NCBI GenBank assembly: GCA_044230205.1
Contig: JBGARN010000021.1
Span: 1-41,040 of the forward strand
Length of the DNA: 41,040 nt
Reading direction: 5' to 3'
DNA from: JAEUTH01 sp044230205
Lineage (GTDB): Bacteria; Bacteroidota; Bacteroidia; AKYH767-A; OLB10
This document shows, in pieces, positions 23,120-31,929 of this stretch; position 1 is the first letter of the stretch, and each line of letters opens with the position of its first letter. The notes beneath the pieces were generated by a model. It searched no databases. It saw nothing but the letters and a program-made list of their open reading frames with translations, and was not told the origin of the DNA. The translations under genes and the position numbers were made by a program.

Positions 23120-24341
23120 TGTTTGGTATGATGCAAATGGCGGTATCGTTACCGATCCTGGTGTGTTAGCTAAGCTTACCACCACTGGACAAATTGCTCC
23201 TTACCTTGCAAATCCTGAAGATGATATTCAGCTTACCAATTTTAATGTGAATACATCATTTAAAGATTACGAGCCACAAATTACCGTAATGCCACGTATA
23301 GCGTTCTCATTCCCGATATCTGATCAGGCATTGTTCTTTGCACACTATGATATCTTAACACAGCGCCCGACAGGCAATCTTCAGACATTACCGGGACAAT
23401 ACTATAATTTTGGTCAGGGAACATTAAATAATTCTAACCTGAAACCGAGCAAAACGATTGACTATGAGTTAGGCTTCAAACAATCATTATCACGCAGCTC
23501 AGCAATTTCAATCTCAGCTTTCTATCGCGAAATGCGCGATATGATTCAATTGGTTCGGGTTAACTACGCATATCCTGTTTCATATACTACATATGGAAAC
23601 CGCGATTTTGGTACTGTTAAAGGTTTATCATTATCCTATGATTTAAGAAGAACAGGTAATGTAAGATTAAGTGCCAGTTATACATTGCAGTTTGCTGATG
23701 GAACCGGTTCAGGTTCAGCATCAAGCTCTGAGTTGATCAGTTCAGGTCAGCCCAATTTGTTAAGTGTATTCCCTCTTGATTATGATCAGCGCCATACATT
23801 TGTTGCTTCAGTTGATTATCGCTATGGCTCAGGCTCAGATTATAATGGTCCGATGTGGTTTGGCACTCAGTTTTTTGCTAATGCAGGAGTTAACTTTATT
23901 TTCCGTGCAGGCTCTGGAACACCTTATAGTGCAACAAGTGCAATCATTACAGAAGCTAATACAATTGGTTTACAGCAAGCCGGTACAACACCGCTTAAAG
24001 GTTCTGTTAACGGATCGCGTTTGCCATGGCAATTCCGTATTGACCTGAAAATTGATAAAGACTTTGCATTACGTTCTGGCAAAGAAGGTAAGCGTGATTT
24101 AGCACTGAATGTTTACATTCAGATACAAAACCTTTTGAATACTAAAAACGTAATTAATGTATATCGTGCAACAGGAAGTCCTTCAGATGATGGTTATCTT
24201 ACATATTCGGCATCGCAGGGATATATTAATGCAACGACAGATCCTCAGGCATTCCAGGATTTATATAACGTAAAAGTTAACAGTCCTTTCAATTACAGTT
24301 TACCTCGCAGAACACGCCTGGGTATTGAATTACAATTCTAA
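23082..24341 (+). CDS. TonB-dependent receptor, 3' part after frame break
   Basis: This second frame (419 codons, with a nominal GTG at 23082) carries the rest of the receptor barrel. The homologous part begins at about IGDVWYDANGGIVTDP (from 23112) and ends in the typical outer-membrane C-terminus RRTRLGIELQF. It has no signal peptide or plug, so it is not a gene on its own. The frame moves by +1 (equal to -2) relative to the 5' part; adding two bases at the TCAAATAGG site would restore PSNIGDVWYDANGG. Either the gene is damaged, or a short segment was lost in assembly. Confidence 0.8.
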   Translation: MKLISLTSPQIGDVWYDANGGIVTDPGVLAKLTTTGQIAPYLANPEDDIQLTNFNVNTSFKDYEPQITVMPRIAFSFPISDQALFFAHYDILTQRPTGNLQTLPGQYYNFGQGTLNNSNLKPSKTIDYELGFKQSLSRSSAISISAFYREMRDMIQLVRVNYAYPVSYTTYGNRDFGTVKGLSLSYDLRRTGNVRLSASYTLQFADGTGSGSASSSELISSGQPNLLSVFPLDYDQRHTFVASVDYRYGSGSDYNGPMWFGTQFFANAGVNFIFRAGSGTPYSATSAIITEANTIGLQQAGTTPLKGSVNGSRLPWQFRIDLKIDKDFALRSGKEGKRDLALNVYIQIQNLLNTKNVINVYRATGSPSDDGYLTYSASQGYINATTDPQAFQDLYNVKVNSPFNYSLPRRTRLGIELQF

Positions 24342-24389
24342 CATCTGAAAAAGCAATTATTAAACTTGAAATTATTAATTAAAAACAAA

Positions 24390-27300
24390 ATGAATAGCAC
24401 CTGCAGCAAATCAATTAAAGTAATATTAAGTGCTTTAATGTTCTCTCATGTATCGTTTGCTTACAAGAATGTTGATTCGTCCAACGGAACAACAAAAGGA
24501 GGTGGAGGTAACCATGTAAATGTGGTCGGATGTACTGATGGCAAGGCCAAGACTGACCTTGACGTAAATAACGTTCGAGCCACAATACTTACAGGTGGCG
24601 ATATGTGGTGGGATTTAACCAACCCTCAATATGAGGTTCCATTAGGCAGCGGTTTACATTCACTATTTTCTGGTGCGCTATGGATTGGTGGCACCGATGC
24701 AGCCGGTAACATAAAGGTTGCAGCACAAACTTACCGGCAAACCGGTAACGATATGTGGCCGGGCGCAATTGATGTAAACAATATTTCTATTGATCCTTCA
24801 AGGTGTAAGAAGTACGATCGTCACTGGAAAATAACAAAGTCTGAAGTTTTTGATTTTGTTTATAATGGTGCACCTGCAACTAAAGATATAAAAGAGTGGC
24901 CTGGAAATGGCGATATAACATTTGGAGAAGATTTTTATCTCGCACCTTATATCAAACGCGATACTCTTGATTCAACAGGTTATGATGCTAATAAAGGTGA
25001 TTATCCTGCATATAACTTCAGTGGAAAATATCCGGGTAATATATGTAACGATTATGTTTTTGGTGATCAGACTTTATGGTGGGTAATGAATGATGTTGGT
25101 AACACACATAGTGAGACAGGTGGAGATCAAATAGGTCTTGAAATTCGTTGCCAGGCATTTGGATTTAAAACCAATGATGAGGTTAATAACATGACCTTTT
25201 ATAAATACCAGATCATCAACCGGTCCAACCAAAGTGTAAATAATACCTATTTCGGTGTATGGGTTGACCCTGATCTTGGAAAGGCAACAGATGATTATGT
25301 GGGTTGTGATGTACGTTTAGGTTTAGGATACGTATACAATGGTGATGCTGATGATGATGGTGCAGGCGGATACGGATTAAATCCACCGGCATGCGGTGTT
25401 GACTTTTTCCAGGGACCATTGGCTGATCCAAATGATGGTATTGACAATAATAAAAATGGTGTAACAGATGAACCAGGTGAGCAAATTATCATGTCAAAAT
25501 TCCTTTACTATAATAACGTAAATGGTGATCCTGCCGGTAATCCATCAGGTGCTGCACACTTTTATAATTATTTAAAAGGTATTTGGGGTAACGGACAAGT
25601 AATGACTTATGGTGGTAACGGAAGGGTTACTACTAATCCTCCTTGTAACTATATGTTTCCGGGCTTAACTGATCCTGATTTTCCAACAACTGAATGGACT
25701 GAAGTTACAGCCGGTAACACTCCTGAAGACAGACGCTTTCTTCAATCTGCGGGTAAATTTACACTTCAACCCGGTGCTATTAACTATATTACCTGTGGTG
25801 TGGTTTGGTCAAGAGCCGCATCAGGTGGACCTCAAGCATCCATCGACATTATGAAACTAGCAGATGCTAAAGCACAATCAGTATTTGATAACTGCTTCCA
25901 GGTTTTAGATGGACCCAATGCACCAAATTTAGAGATAAGGGAGTTAGACCGTCAAGTTATTCTATCATTGACTAATTATAATGATTCAACTGTTGAATTA
26001 TATTCTCAGGTTGACCCTACACTTCCAAGAACAGTTGATACCATAACCTATACAGATGAGCAATTGTCTTATAAATTCCAGGGTTATATTTTATACCAGT
26101 TTAAGGATGCAACAGTTACCACCTCTGATATTGGTAATCCTGATAAAGTACGTACAGTAAATGCTTACCAGTGCGATTTAAAAGATACTATAAAACAAAT
26201 TGTAAATAATACGTGGGATGATAATCTTAAATTTTGGGTACCAAAAGAAATGGTTAACGGAAATAACCAGGGCATTAAACATATTTTCGTAATCAATGAT
26301 GATTTATTTGCAACAGGAACAACAACCCTGGTAAATAATAAGCAATATTATTTCTGCATAGTATCGTATGCTTATAACAACTTTGCGCCATTTGTTCCAA
26401 GCAGCATATCATTAAATGGTACGCAATCAAAGCCATTCTTCCAGGGCAGAAATAATATCAGAACCTACACTGCAATTCCACACTTGCCCGTGGTTGAAAA
26501 TAACGGACAGATATTTGGCAGCACAATAGATAGCAGGCCTATAATGCAACGTATAGAAGGTCAGGGTAATAATGGATTAATTCTTGATATGGCACAGGCA
26601 TCGCTTAATGAAGCAATCACCGGCCCAGCATACCGGAGCTATAATCCAATTTATGAGAAAGACAGGAGCCCTGTAAACATTGCTGTTTATGATCCTGTGC
26701 GTGTAACGTCCAATAACTTCGAAATTAAATTTGATGGTGTTGCTGATTCATCGAATTGGTTACTTACCAATACTTCCAATGGTAAATTAACGCCATCAGA
26801 GCGCACGTTAGGTTCTATAAGTCAACAAATTTTGGGTTATGAAGAGAATGATGATTTTGTTGCTTATGGCATGTATGCCAATATAGCTAATGTTGATGAA
26901 GCTGGATCTCCTGATGCGATAAACAATGGCTACCTGGATGCAAGCATTGAATATTCAGACCCTAATAAAAAGTGGATTGATTTTATTGCTGATGCCAATG
27001 GAAGTTCTACCGAGGACTGGATATCATCCGGTAAGATAGCTGATGGAACAACACCTTATCCCGGAATTGATGATGGTAAGGTATATGAGAAAGTATTAGG
27101 TGGAACATGGGCACCGTTTAAGTTATGTGCAAAGAATAAGAGCTGGAGTCCGAAATGGAATAATACATTGCTTGATCAGCCTTCATCAGGATTAACAATG
27201 GATAAACTTGCCAGTGTTGATATCATTATAACTAGCGATCAATCAAAATGGACACGTTCAGCAGTATTTGAAATTTGTAATGATCAGGCTAATACACAAC

Positions 27301-28427
27301 CTCCCGGAGCTAATGCCGTGCGTTTTAATTTACGCAAATCTCCTTCAATTGATAAAGGTGGAAATCCTGCAACTGTTACTACACCAAGTGATAATCCAGA
27401 TGATCCTAACTATATTAATGCAACAGGAATGGGTTGGTTCCCGGGATATGCCATTAATGTTGAAACCGGTGAGAGATTAAATATTGCTTATGGAGAGAAT
27501 TCATGTGTTGATGGCGATATGAAATGGAATCCTTCATCTGTTCGTTACGACCCTGCTACCGGAGCTCCGGTATTTGGTGGTATGCATTATATATATGTTT
27601 ACGGACATTCAAATGATACTCCAACGGATGGTCCACGTTACGATGCATGCCGCTGGCTGATAAGCAAAATATCTACAGGAATTACCTCCGACAAACGTAT
27701 GTCATTTAAAGATGCCATGTGGGTATCATGTCCTATGCTTAAAGCAGGCCAATCATTACTGGCAACTGATTGTAAAGTAAGATTAAGAGTTGCACGAACG
27801 TTCAGACAATATGATACTCGTAAGGATATGTTTCCAGGTGATCAACTTTCACCTAATACAGACTATAAGGTGCTTAAAGCAGCAGTTGTATATAATGGCA
27901 CTACATACCAGGTAGGATCAACATTTACAACCGATGCCACCAATCTTGCATTTACAGGCTATGGTAGTGTTGTTGGCGGTGCTACTTATAATAATAGCAA
28001 TCCGTATTACAAGTTCTCTTCAGAAGCATTAGCCAATAGTCCGAATAATAAGGAGACTGCAACCGATGCATTACAATATATCAATATTGTTCCGAATCCT
28101 TATTACGCTTATTCATCTTATGAAACTAATCAGGTTGACAACAGGGTTCGTATTACTAATCTGCCACCCAATTGCAACATAAAAATACTCACCTTAAATG
28201 GTTCAATTGTGAAAGAGTACAAACGGGCTGCTGGTTCTGATAACTCATTAGGTGCAACCTCAGATGTTACAAATACTTCCACCTCATTAGATTGGGATTT
28301 AAAAAATGTAAAAGGTATTCCTGTAGCGAGTGGTTTATACCTTATACATGTTGAAGCTCCGGGATTAGGCGAAAAGGTTTTAAAATTCTTCTGTGTAATG
28401 CGTCCAGTTGACTTAGACACTTATTAA
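24390..28427 (+). CDS. Large exported protein with T9SS/FlgD-like C-terminal domain
   Basis: A 1345-residue secreted protein from ATG at 24390; a TTG at 24366 is also in frame. A signal-like segment (IKVILSALMFSHVSFA) is followed by a region I recognise from many Bacteroidota surface proteins: DVNNVRATILTGGDMWWDL, then SGALWIGGTDAAGNIKVAAQ. A calcium-binding acidic loop lies mid-protein (GDADDDGAGGYG and NDGIDNNKNGVTDEPGE). The C-terminal 110 residues (IVPNPYYAYSSYE ... ITNLPPNCNIKILTLNG ... DWDLKNVKGIPVASGLYLIH ... MRPVDL) form an FlgD-Ig/T9SS-like domain. It lies 48 bases after the TonB receptor and 39 bases before the PorV-like gene, probably one operon. Its biochemical role is unknown. 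Confidence 0.8.
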   Translation: MNSTCSKSIKVILSALMFSHVSFAYKNVDSSNGTTKGGGGNHVNVVGCTDGKAKTDLDVNNVRATILTGGDMWWDLTNPQYEVPLGSGLHSLFSGALWIGGTDAAGNIKVAAQTYRQTGNDMWPGAIDVNNISIDPSRCKKYDRHWKITKSEVFDFVYNGAPATKDIKEWPGNGDITFGEDFYLAPYIKRDTLDSTGYDANKGDYPAYNFSGKYPGNICNDYVFGDQTLWWVMNDVGNTHSETGGDQIGLEIRCQAFGFKTNDEVNNMTFYKYQIINRSNQSVNNTYFGVWVDPDLGKATDDYVGCDVRLGLGYVYNGDADDDGAGGYGLNPPACGVDFFQGPLADPNDGIDNNKNGVTDEPGEQIIMSKFLYYNNVNGDPAGNPSGAAHFYNYLKGIWGNGQVMTYGGNGRVTTNPPCNYMFPGLTDPDFPTTEWTEVTAGNTPEDRRFLQSAGKFTLQPGAINYITCGVVWSRAASGGPQASIDIMKLADAKAQSVFDNCFQVLDGPNAPNLEIRELDRQVILSLTNYNDSTVELYSQVDPTLPRTVDTITYTDEQLSYKFQGYILYQFKDATVTTSDIGNPDKVRTVNAYQCDLKDTIKQIVNNTWDDNLKFWVPKEMVNGNNQGIKHIFVINDDLFATGTTTLVNNKQYYFCIVSYAYNNFAPFVPSSISLNGTQSKPFFQGRNNIRTYTAIPHLPVVENNGQIFGSTIDSRPIMQRIEGQGNNGLILDMAQASLNEAITGPAYRSYNPIYEKDRSPVNIAVYDPVRVTSNNFEIKFDGVADSSNWLLTNTSNGKLTPSERTLGSISQQILGYEENDDFVAYGMYANIANVDEAGSPDAINNGYLDASIEYSDPNKKWIDFIADANGSSTEDWISSGKIADGTTPYPGIDDGKVYEKVLGGTWAPFKLCAKNKSWSPKWNNTLLDQPSSGLTMDKLASVDIIITSDQSKWTRSAVFEICNDQANTQPPGANAVRFNLRKSPSIDKGGNPATVTTPSDNPDDPNYINATGMGWFPGYAINVETGERLNIAYGENSCVDGDMKWNPSSVRYDPATGAPVFGGMHYIYVYGHSNDTPTDGPRYDACRWLISKISTGITSDKRMSFKDAMWVSCPMLKAGQSLLATDCKVRLRVARTFRQYDTRKDMFPGDQLSPNTDYKVLKAAVVYNGTTYQVGSTFTTDATNLAFTGYGSVVGGATYNNSNPYYKFSSEALANSPNNKETATDALQYINIVPNPYYAYSSYETNQVDNRVRITNLPPNCNIKILTLNGSIVKEYKRAAGSDNSLGATSDVTNTSTSLDWDLKNVKGIPVASGLYLIHVEAPGLGEKVLKFFCVMRPVDLDTY

Positions 28428-28466
28428 TAATTAGAAAAAATAGTTGACCCTTAATAACCACTTTAT

Positions 28467-29531
28467 ATGAATAAATATTTAAAAAATTCACTAGTAGGTT
28501 CACTGATTGCAGCAGGCATGTTACCGGCTTTAACAACGTTTGCAGGTAATAATGATCGCGCGGGTTCAGCCGGTGCCACAGAATTACTTATTAATCCCTG
28601 GGCACGGTCATCCGGATGGGGAGGCGCCAACTCTGCAGGTGTGCGTGGCTTCGAAGCGCAGTTCACCAATGTTGCAGGTATGGCATTTACCAAAAAAACC
28701 GAGTTGCTTTTTGCGCATACAATTTATATGCAGGGCAGCGGAACTTCATTAAATTCGTTTGGTATTTCTCAACGGGTTGGCGAATCAGGTGTTTTTGGAT
28801 TGGGATTAACTTCAATGGATTTTGGAGATATTCCAATTACTACCACAGATCAGCCAGAAGGCGGTTTGGGAACCTTCTCACCTACATTTCTGAACATTGG
28901 AATTTCGTATGCAAAAGAATTTTCAAACCGAATTTATGGTGGTATTACCTTCCGTCTTATCTCTGAGTCAATCAGTGATGTTAAAGCTTCAGGAATTGCT
29001 TTTGATGCTGGCGTGCAATATGTAACAGGCTTTAATGAAGAAAAGGATAATTTGAAGTTTGGAATTTCATTAAAAAATGTTGGTGCACCACTACGCTTTA
29101 CAGGTGATGGATTATCATACAGGGGAATTGCTCCAAATGGAACCACCCAATTAAGCGTTGACAATAAATCTGATCGTTTTGAATTGCCCTCTCTGATTCA
29201 TATCGGTGTAATGTATGATGCAAAATTAGCTACTGATCACCGCTTAAGTATAGCCGGTGATTTTACTGCCAACTCATTTACAAATGATCAGTTTGCATTG
29301 GGTCTTGAATATGGTTTCAAAACTTACCTGATGTTACGTGCAGGATATGTATATGAAAGAGATATTTTTGATAGCGAATTGCGAACAACTGCATTTACAG
29401 GACCATGTGCCGGTGTAACTTTTGAAATGCCTTTAAACAAAAACGGGTTATCATTTGGTATTGATTATTCATACAGGGCAACTGATCCTTTTACAGGAAC
29501 CCATTCAATTGGTGCAAGGTTGAATCTGTAA
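28467..29531 (+). CDS. PorV/PorQ-family outer-membrane protein
   Basis: A 354-residue outer-membrane barrel protein with signal peptide (NSLVGSLIAAGMLPALTTFA). The segment AGSAGATELLINPWARSSGW followed by NVAGMAFTKKTELLFAHTIY is typical of the PorV/PorQ (UPF0164-like) family, related to FadL barrels. It ends THSIGARLNL. PorV is the T9SS shuttle that receives cargo from the SprA translocon and passes it to the surface attachment complex. This copy sits right behind a likely T9SS cargo and a TonB receptor, so it may be a cargo-dedicated paralog rather than the general PorV. A terminator follows at 29563-29597. Confidence 0.85.
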   Translation: MNKYLKNSLVGSLIAAGMLPALTTFAGNNDRAGSAGATELLINPWARSSGWGGANSAGVRGFEAQFTNVAGMAFTKKTELLFAHTIYMQGSGTSLNSFGISQRVGESGVFGLGLTSMDFGDIPITTTDQPEGGLGTFSPTFLNIGISYAKEFSNRIYGGITFRLISESISDVKASGIAFDAGVQYVTGFNEEKDNLKFGISLKNVGAPLRFTGDGLSYRGIAPNGTTQLSVDNKSDRFELPSLIHIGVMYDAKLATDHRLSIAGDFTANSFTNDQFALGLEYGFKTYLMLRAGYVYERDIFDSELRTTAFTGPCAGVTFEMPLNKNGLSFGIDYSYRATDPFTGTHSIGARLNL

Positions 29532-29562
29532 GCGTATTATTCTTATTTTTGCTTTAAATATT

Positions 29563-29597
29563 AAAGAGGACTCTTAGCCGGAGTCTTCTTTCGTTTT
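29563..29597 (+). terminator. Rho-independent terminator after the PorV-like gene
   Basis: An 11-bp stem with one G-U pair, AAAGAGGACTC (29563-29573) and GAGTCTTCTTT (29581-29591), loop TTAGCCG, then a T tract to 29597. It ends the receptor/cargo/PorV cluster and isolates greA. Confidence 0.85.
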
Positions 29598-29623
29598 TAT
29601 AATTACCATTAAACTAATTAATC

Positions 29624-30097
29624 ATGGCTATTTCTTATTTAACTGAAGAGGGTTTACGTAAACTCAAAGATGAACTTGCATATCTTAAAAATGTTGAACG
29701 TCCAAAAGCATCAAAGGCAATTGCCGAAGCAAGAGATAAAGGTGACCTGAGTGAAAATGCAGAATATGATGCAGCAAAAGATGCACAAGGCCTTTTGGAG
29801 TTAAGAATTTCAAAATTGGAAGATGTAGTTGCAAATTCGCGTGTTATTGACGAATCAAAAATTGATGTGAGTATTGTTGCTGTCATGTCAAGAGTTAAAA
29901 TTCTTAATCACAATTCAAAGCGTGAGGTGCATTATACATTAGTTGCCGAAAGCGAGGCCGATTTAGCATCAGGTAAAATTTCTGTTGCAAGTCCGATTGG
30001 TAAAGGATTATTAGGCAAGAAGAAAGGACAGATTGCAGAAGTACAGGTTCCTGCAGGTATTTTAAAACTTGAAATTCTCGAAATTAGCAGAGGTTGA
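29624..30097 (+). CDS. greA: Transcription elongation factor GreA
   Basis: A 157-residue GreA of normal length. The N-terminal coiled coil (EEGLRKLKDELAYLKNVERP) carries the acidic tip GDLSENAEYDAAKD, with D41 and E44 at the positions of the catalytic pair in E. coli GreA. The C-terminal FKBP-like domain ends SPIGKGLLGKKKGQIAEVQV. It binds the secondary channel of RNA polymerase and stimulates cleavage of backtracked RNA. A HIT-family gene begins 41 bases downstream on the same strand. Confidence 0.97.
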   Translation: MAISYLTEEGLRKLKDELAYLKNVERPKASKAIAEARDKGDLSENAEYDAAKDAQGLLELRISKLEDVVANSRVIDESKIDVSIVAVMSRVKILNHNSKREVHYTLVAESEADLASGKISVASPIGKGLLGKKKGQIAEVQVPAGILKLEILEISRG

Positions 30098-30137
30098 TTT
30101 TGTAGTTAGTACAACTAAATCATTATTCATAAAAGCA

Positions 30138-30530
30138 ATGGCATCCATATTCTCAAAAATAATCCGAGGTGAAATTCCATGTTATAAAATTGCCGAAACT
30201 GAAAACTGTTTTGCTTTTCTGGATATTCAGCCACTGGCTATAGGTCATACTTTAGTTGTTCCAAAAAAGGAAGTAGATTATTTATTTGATGTTGAAGATC
30301 CGCTTTATTCTGAGCTCATGATATTTGCAAAAAAAATTGCAGCAGCACAGCGTAAGGCAATTCCATGCCTGCGGATTGGAGTAGCCGTCATTGGTTTAGA
30401 AGTGCCGCATGCACATGTGCATCTTATACCGCTAAATTCTATGAGTGATATTAATTTTTCCCGTCCTAAATTAAATTTACCTAAAGAACTGATGGAAGAA
30501 ACTGCAGCAAAAATTATTGCTGCATATTAA
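30138..30530 (+). CDS. HIT-family nucleotide hydrolase
   Basis: A 130-residue protein from ATG at 30138 (MASIFSKIIRGEIPCYKI), the standard HIT start; earlier in-frame codons overlap greA and are not needed. The histidine triad HAHVHLI is at H91, H93, H95, with H93 the expected nucleophile. The FLDIQPLAIGHTLVVPKKEV segment is also diagnostic. Family members hydrolyse nucleoside phosphoramidates or dinucleoside polyphosphates; the natural substrate is uncertain. Its gene follows greA closely and converges with lysA, only 24 bases apart. Confidence 0.93.
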   Translation: MASIFSKIIRGEIPCYKIAETENCFAFLDIQPLAIGHTLVVPKKEVDYLFDVEDPLYSELMIFAKKIAAAQRKAIPCLRIGVAVIGLEVPHAHVHLIPLNSMSDINFSRPKLNLPKELMEETAAKIIAAY

Positions 30531-30554
30531 AGACAGGTTGTTTAACTAGGTGAG

Positions 30555-31784
30555 TTAAAGTACTTCAACCATGTTTCGTGTAATATCATCAAGTGTTTCT
30601 GCTTTACGGATTAATTGTGCTTTGCCATTAATAATCAGCACCTCTGCTGGGCGCGGACGGCTGTTGTAATTGTTACTCATGGTATATCCATAGGCACCGG
30701 CATTTTTTATAGCAAGCAAATCGCCTTCATGTATTTCGTTTATTTTTCTATCCCAGGCAAACGTGTCAGTTTCACATATGTAGCCTGCAACCGTATAAAT
30801 ACGAGGAATGCCATTTGGATTACTTACATTGATGATATGATGATAGGCGTCATAAAACATGGGGCGGATAAGGTGATTTTGACCTGAGTTAACCTGGGCA
30901 AATACAGTAGCAGTAGTTTGTTTAACCACATTAACATCAACCAGTAAGTAACCGGCTTCGCTTACAATAAATTTCCCGGGTTCAAACCATAACTCCAGTT
31001 GTCTTCCATATTCTTTGCAGAATAAATGGTAACGCTCTGTAATCACTTTTCCTAATTCAACAATATCAGTGGTAAGATCGTCTTCTTTATAAGCAACTTT
31101 AAAACCACTGCCAAAGTCAATAAATTCAAGGTGTGGAAAGCCTGAAGCTGCATCAAATAATATTTCAGCACCGCGTACAAAAACTTCGGCATCAAGAATG
31201 TCACTTCCGGTATGCATGTGTAAACCATTAATACGCATGTTTTCTTTTTCAGTTATGCGTTGTACATGCCGTAACTGGTGAATTGAAATTCCAAATTTTG
31301 AATCAATATGGCCGGTCTGAATATGTACATTCCCTCCGGCAACAATGTGTGGATTCAATCGAATACAACAAGGAACACTATCGCCATACGTATGCCCGAA
31401 TTGTTCGAGCATTGATATATTATCGATATTGATGTGTACGCCAGCTTCTACCGCAGCTTTAATTTCATCAAAAGAAACACCGTTAGGCGTAAAAAGAATT
31501 TCATGCGGTTGAAAACCGGCAAGTAATCCCAACTGAACTTCGTTAATGGAAACAGCATCTAATCCTGCTCCTGCTCTTTTTAGTAAACGGAGAATATTGA
31601 TATTATTCAGAGCTTTAAGTGCATATTTAATTTTTACATGATCACCAGGGAAAGCATTTTTAAGGCGCTCATATTGCGATAGAATTTTTTCTCCGTGATA
31701 AACATATAATGGGGTGCCGAATTGTTTGGCAATCTGATGAACCGGAATGCCGCCTAATGTATAAACTGAATTTTCAAGTATCAT
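30555..31784 (-). CDS. lysA: Diaminopimelate decarboxylase
   Basis: A 409-residue PLP enzyme that converts meso-diaminopimelate to L-lysine, the last step of lysine synthesis. The PLP lysine lies in KYALKALNN (K57). Other family motifs are GAGLDAVSINEVQLG, FGISIHQL, GLHMHTGSD, FIDFGSGFK, EPGKFIVSEAG and GYICETDTFA, the last supplying the catalytic cysteine and substrate contacts. The VSINE and HMHTGSD forms differ from the classic VSGGE/HIGSQ and fit the Bacteroidota branch of LysA. It stands alone, with a start at ATG 31784. A small ATACCT-GGGT-AGGTAT dyad lies 40 bases upstream (31824-31839). Confidence 0.95.
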   Translation of the reverse strand: MILENSVYTLGGIPVHQIAKQFGTPLYVYHGEKILSQYERLKNAFPGDHVKIKYALKALNNINILRLLKRAGAGLDAVSINEVQLGLLAGFQPHEILFTPNGVSFDEIKAAVEAGVHINIDNISMLEQFGHTYGDSVPCCIRLNPHIVAGGNVHIQTGHIDSKFGISIHQLRHVQRITEKENMRINGLHMHTGSDILDAEVFVRGAEILFDAASGFPHLEFIDFGSGFKVAYKEDDLTTDIVELGKVITERYHLFCKEYGRQLELWFEPGKFIVSEAGYLLVDVNVVKQTTATVFAQVNSGQNHLIRPMFYDAYHHIINVSNPNGIPRIYTVAGYICETDTFAWDRKINEIHEGDLLAIKNAGAYGYTMSNNYNSRPRPAEVLIINGKAQLIRKAETLDDITRNMVEVL

Positions 31785-31880
31785 GTGGGGGTGTTATAAT
31801 ATTAATTTACAGAAATATTGCGTATACCTGGGTAGGTATTATTGATGATAAACTTACAAACACTTAATTTCTGATTAATA

Positions 31881-31912
31881 AAAAATGGATGCCAGTTAAT
31901 TTGACATCCATT
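31881..31912 (-). terminator. Terminator after the FKBP gene
   Basis: Inverted repeat AATGGATG (31884-31891) and CATCCATT (31905-31912), continued inward as CA/TG after one mismatch. Read on the minus strand it is followed by a T run (A run at 31881-31885 on plus). It lies 17 bases past the FKBP stop. Confidence 0.65.
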
Positions 31913-31929
31913 ATATTTTATGGTGTTAA

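Noticed and set aside
25216..25492. Overlapping minus-strand frames inside the 1345-residue protein gene
   Set aside because: Histidine- and proline-rich antisense shadows of acidic calcium-binding loops.
30541..30559. Hairpin TTTAACT-AGGTG-AGTTAAA between the HIT gene and lysA
   Set aside because: The stem is AT-rich, overlaps the lysA stop and lacks a T tract; it may still help end both transcripts but the evidence is weak.
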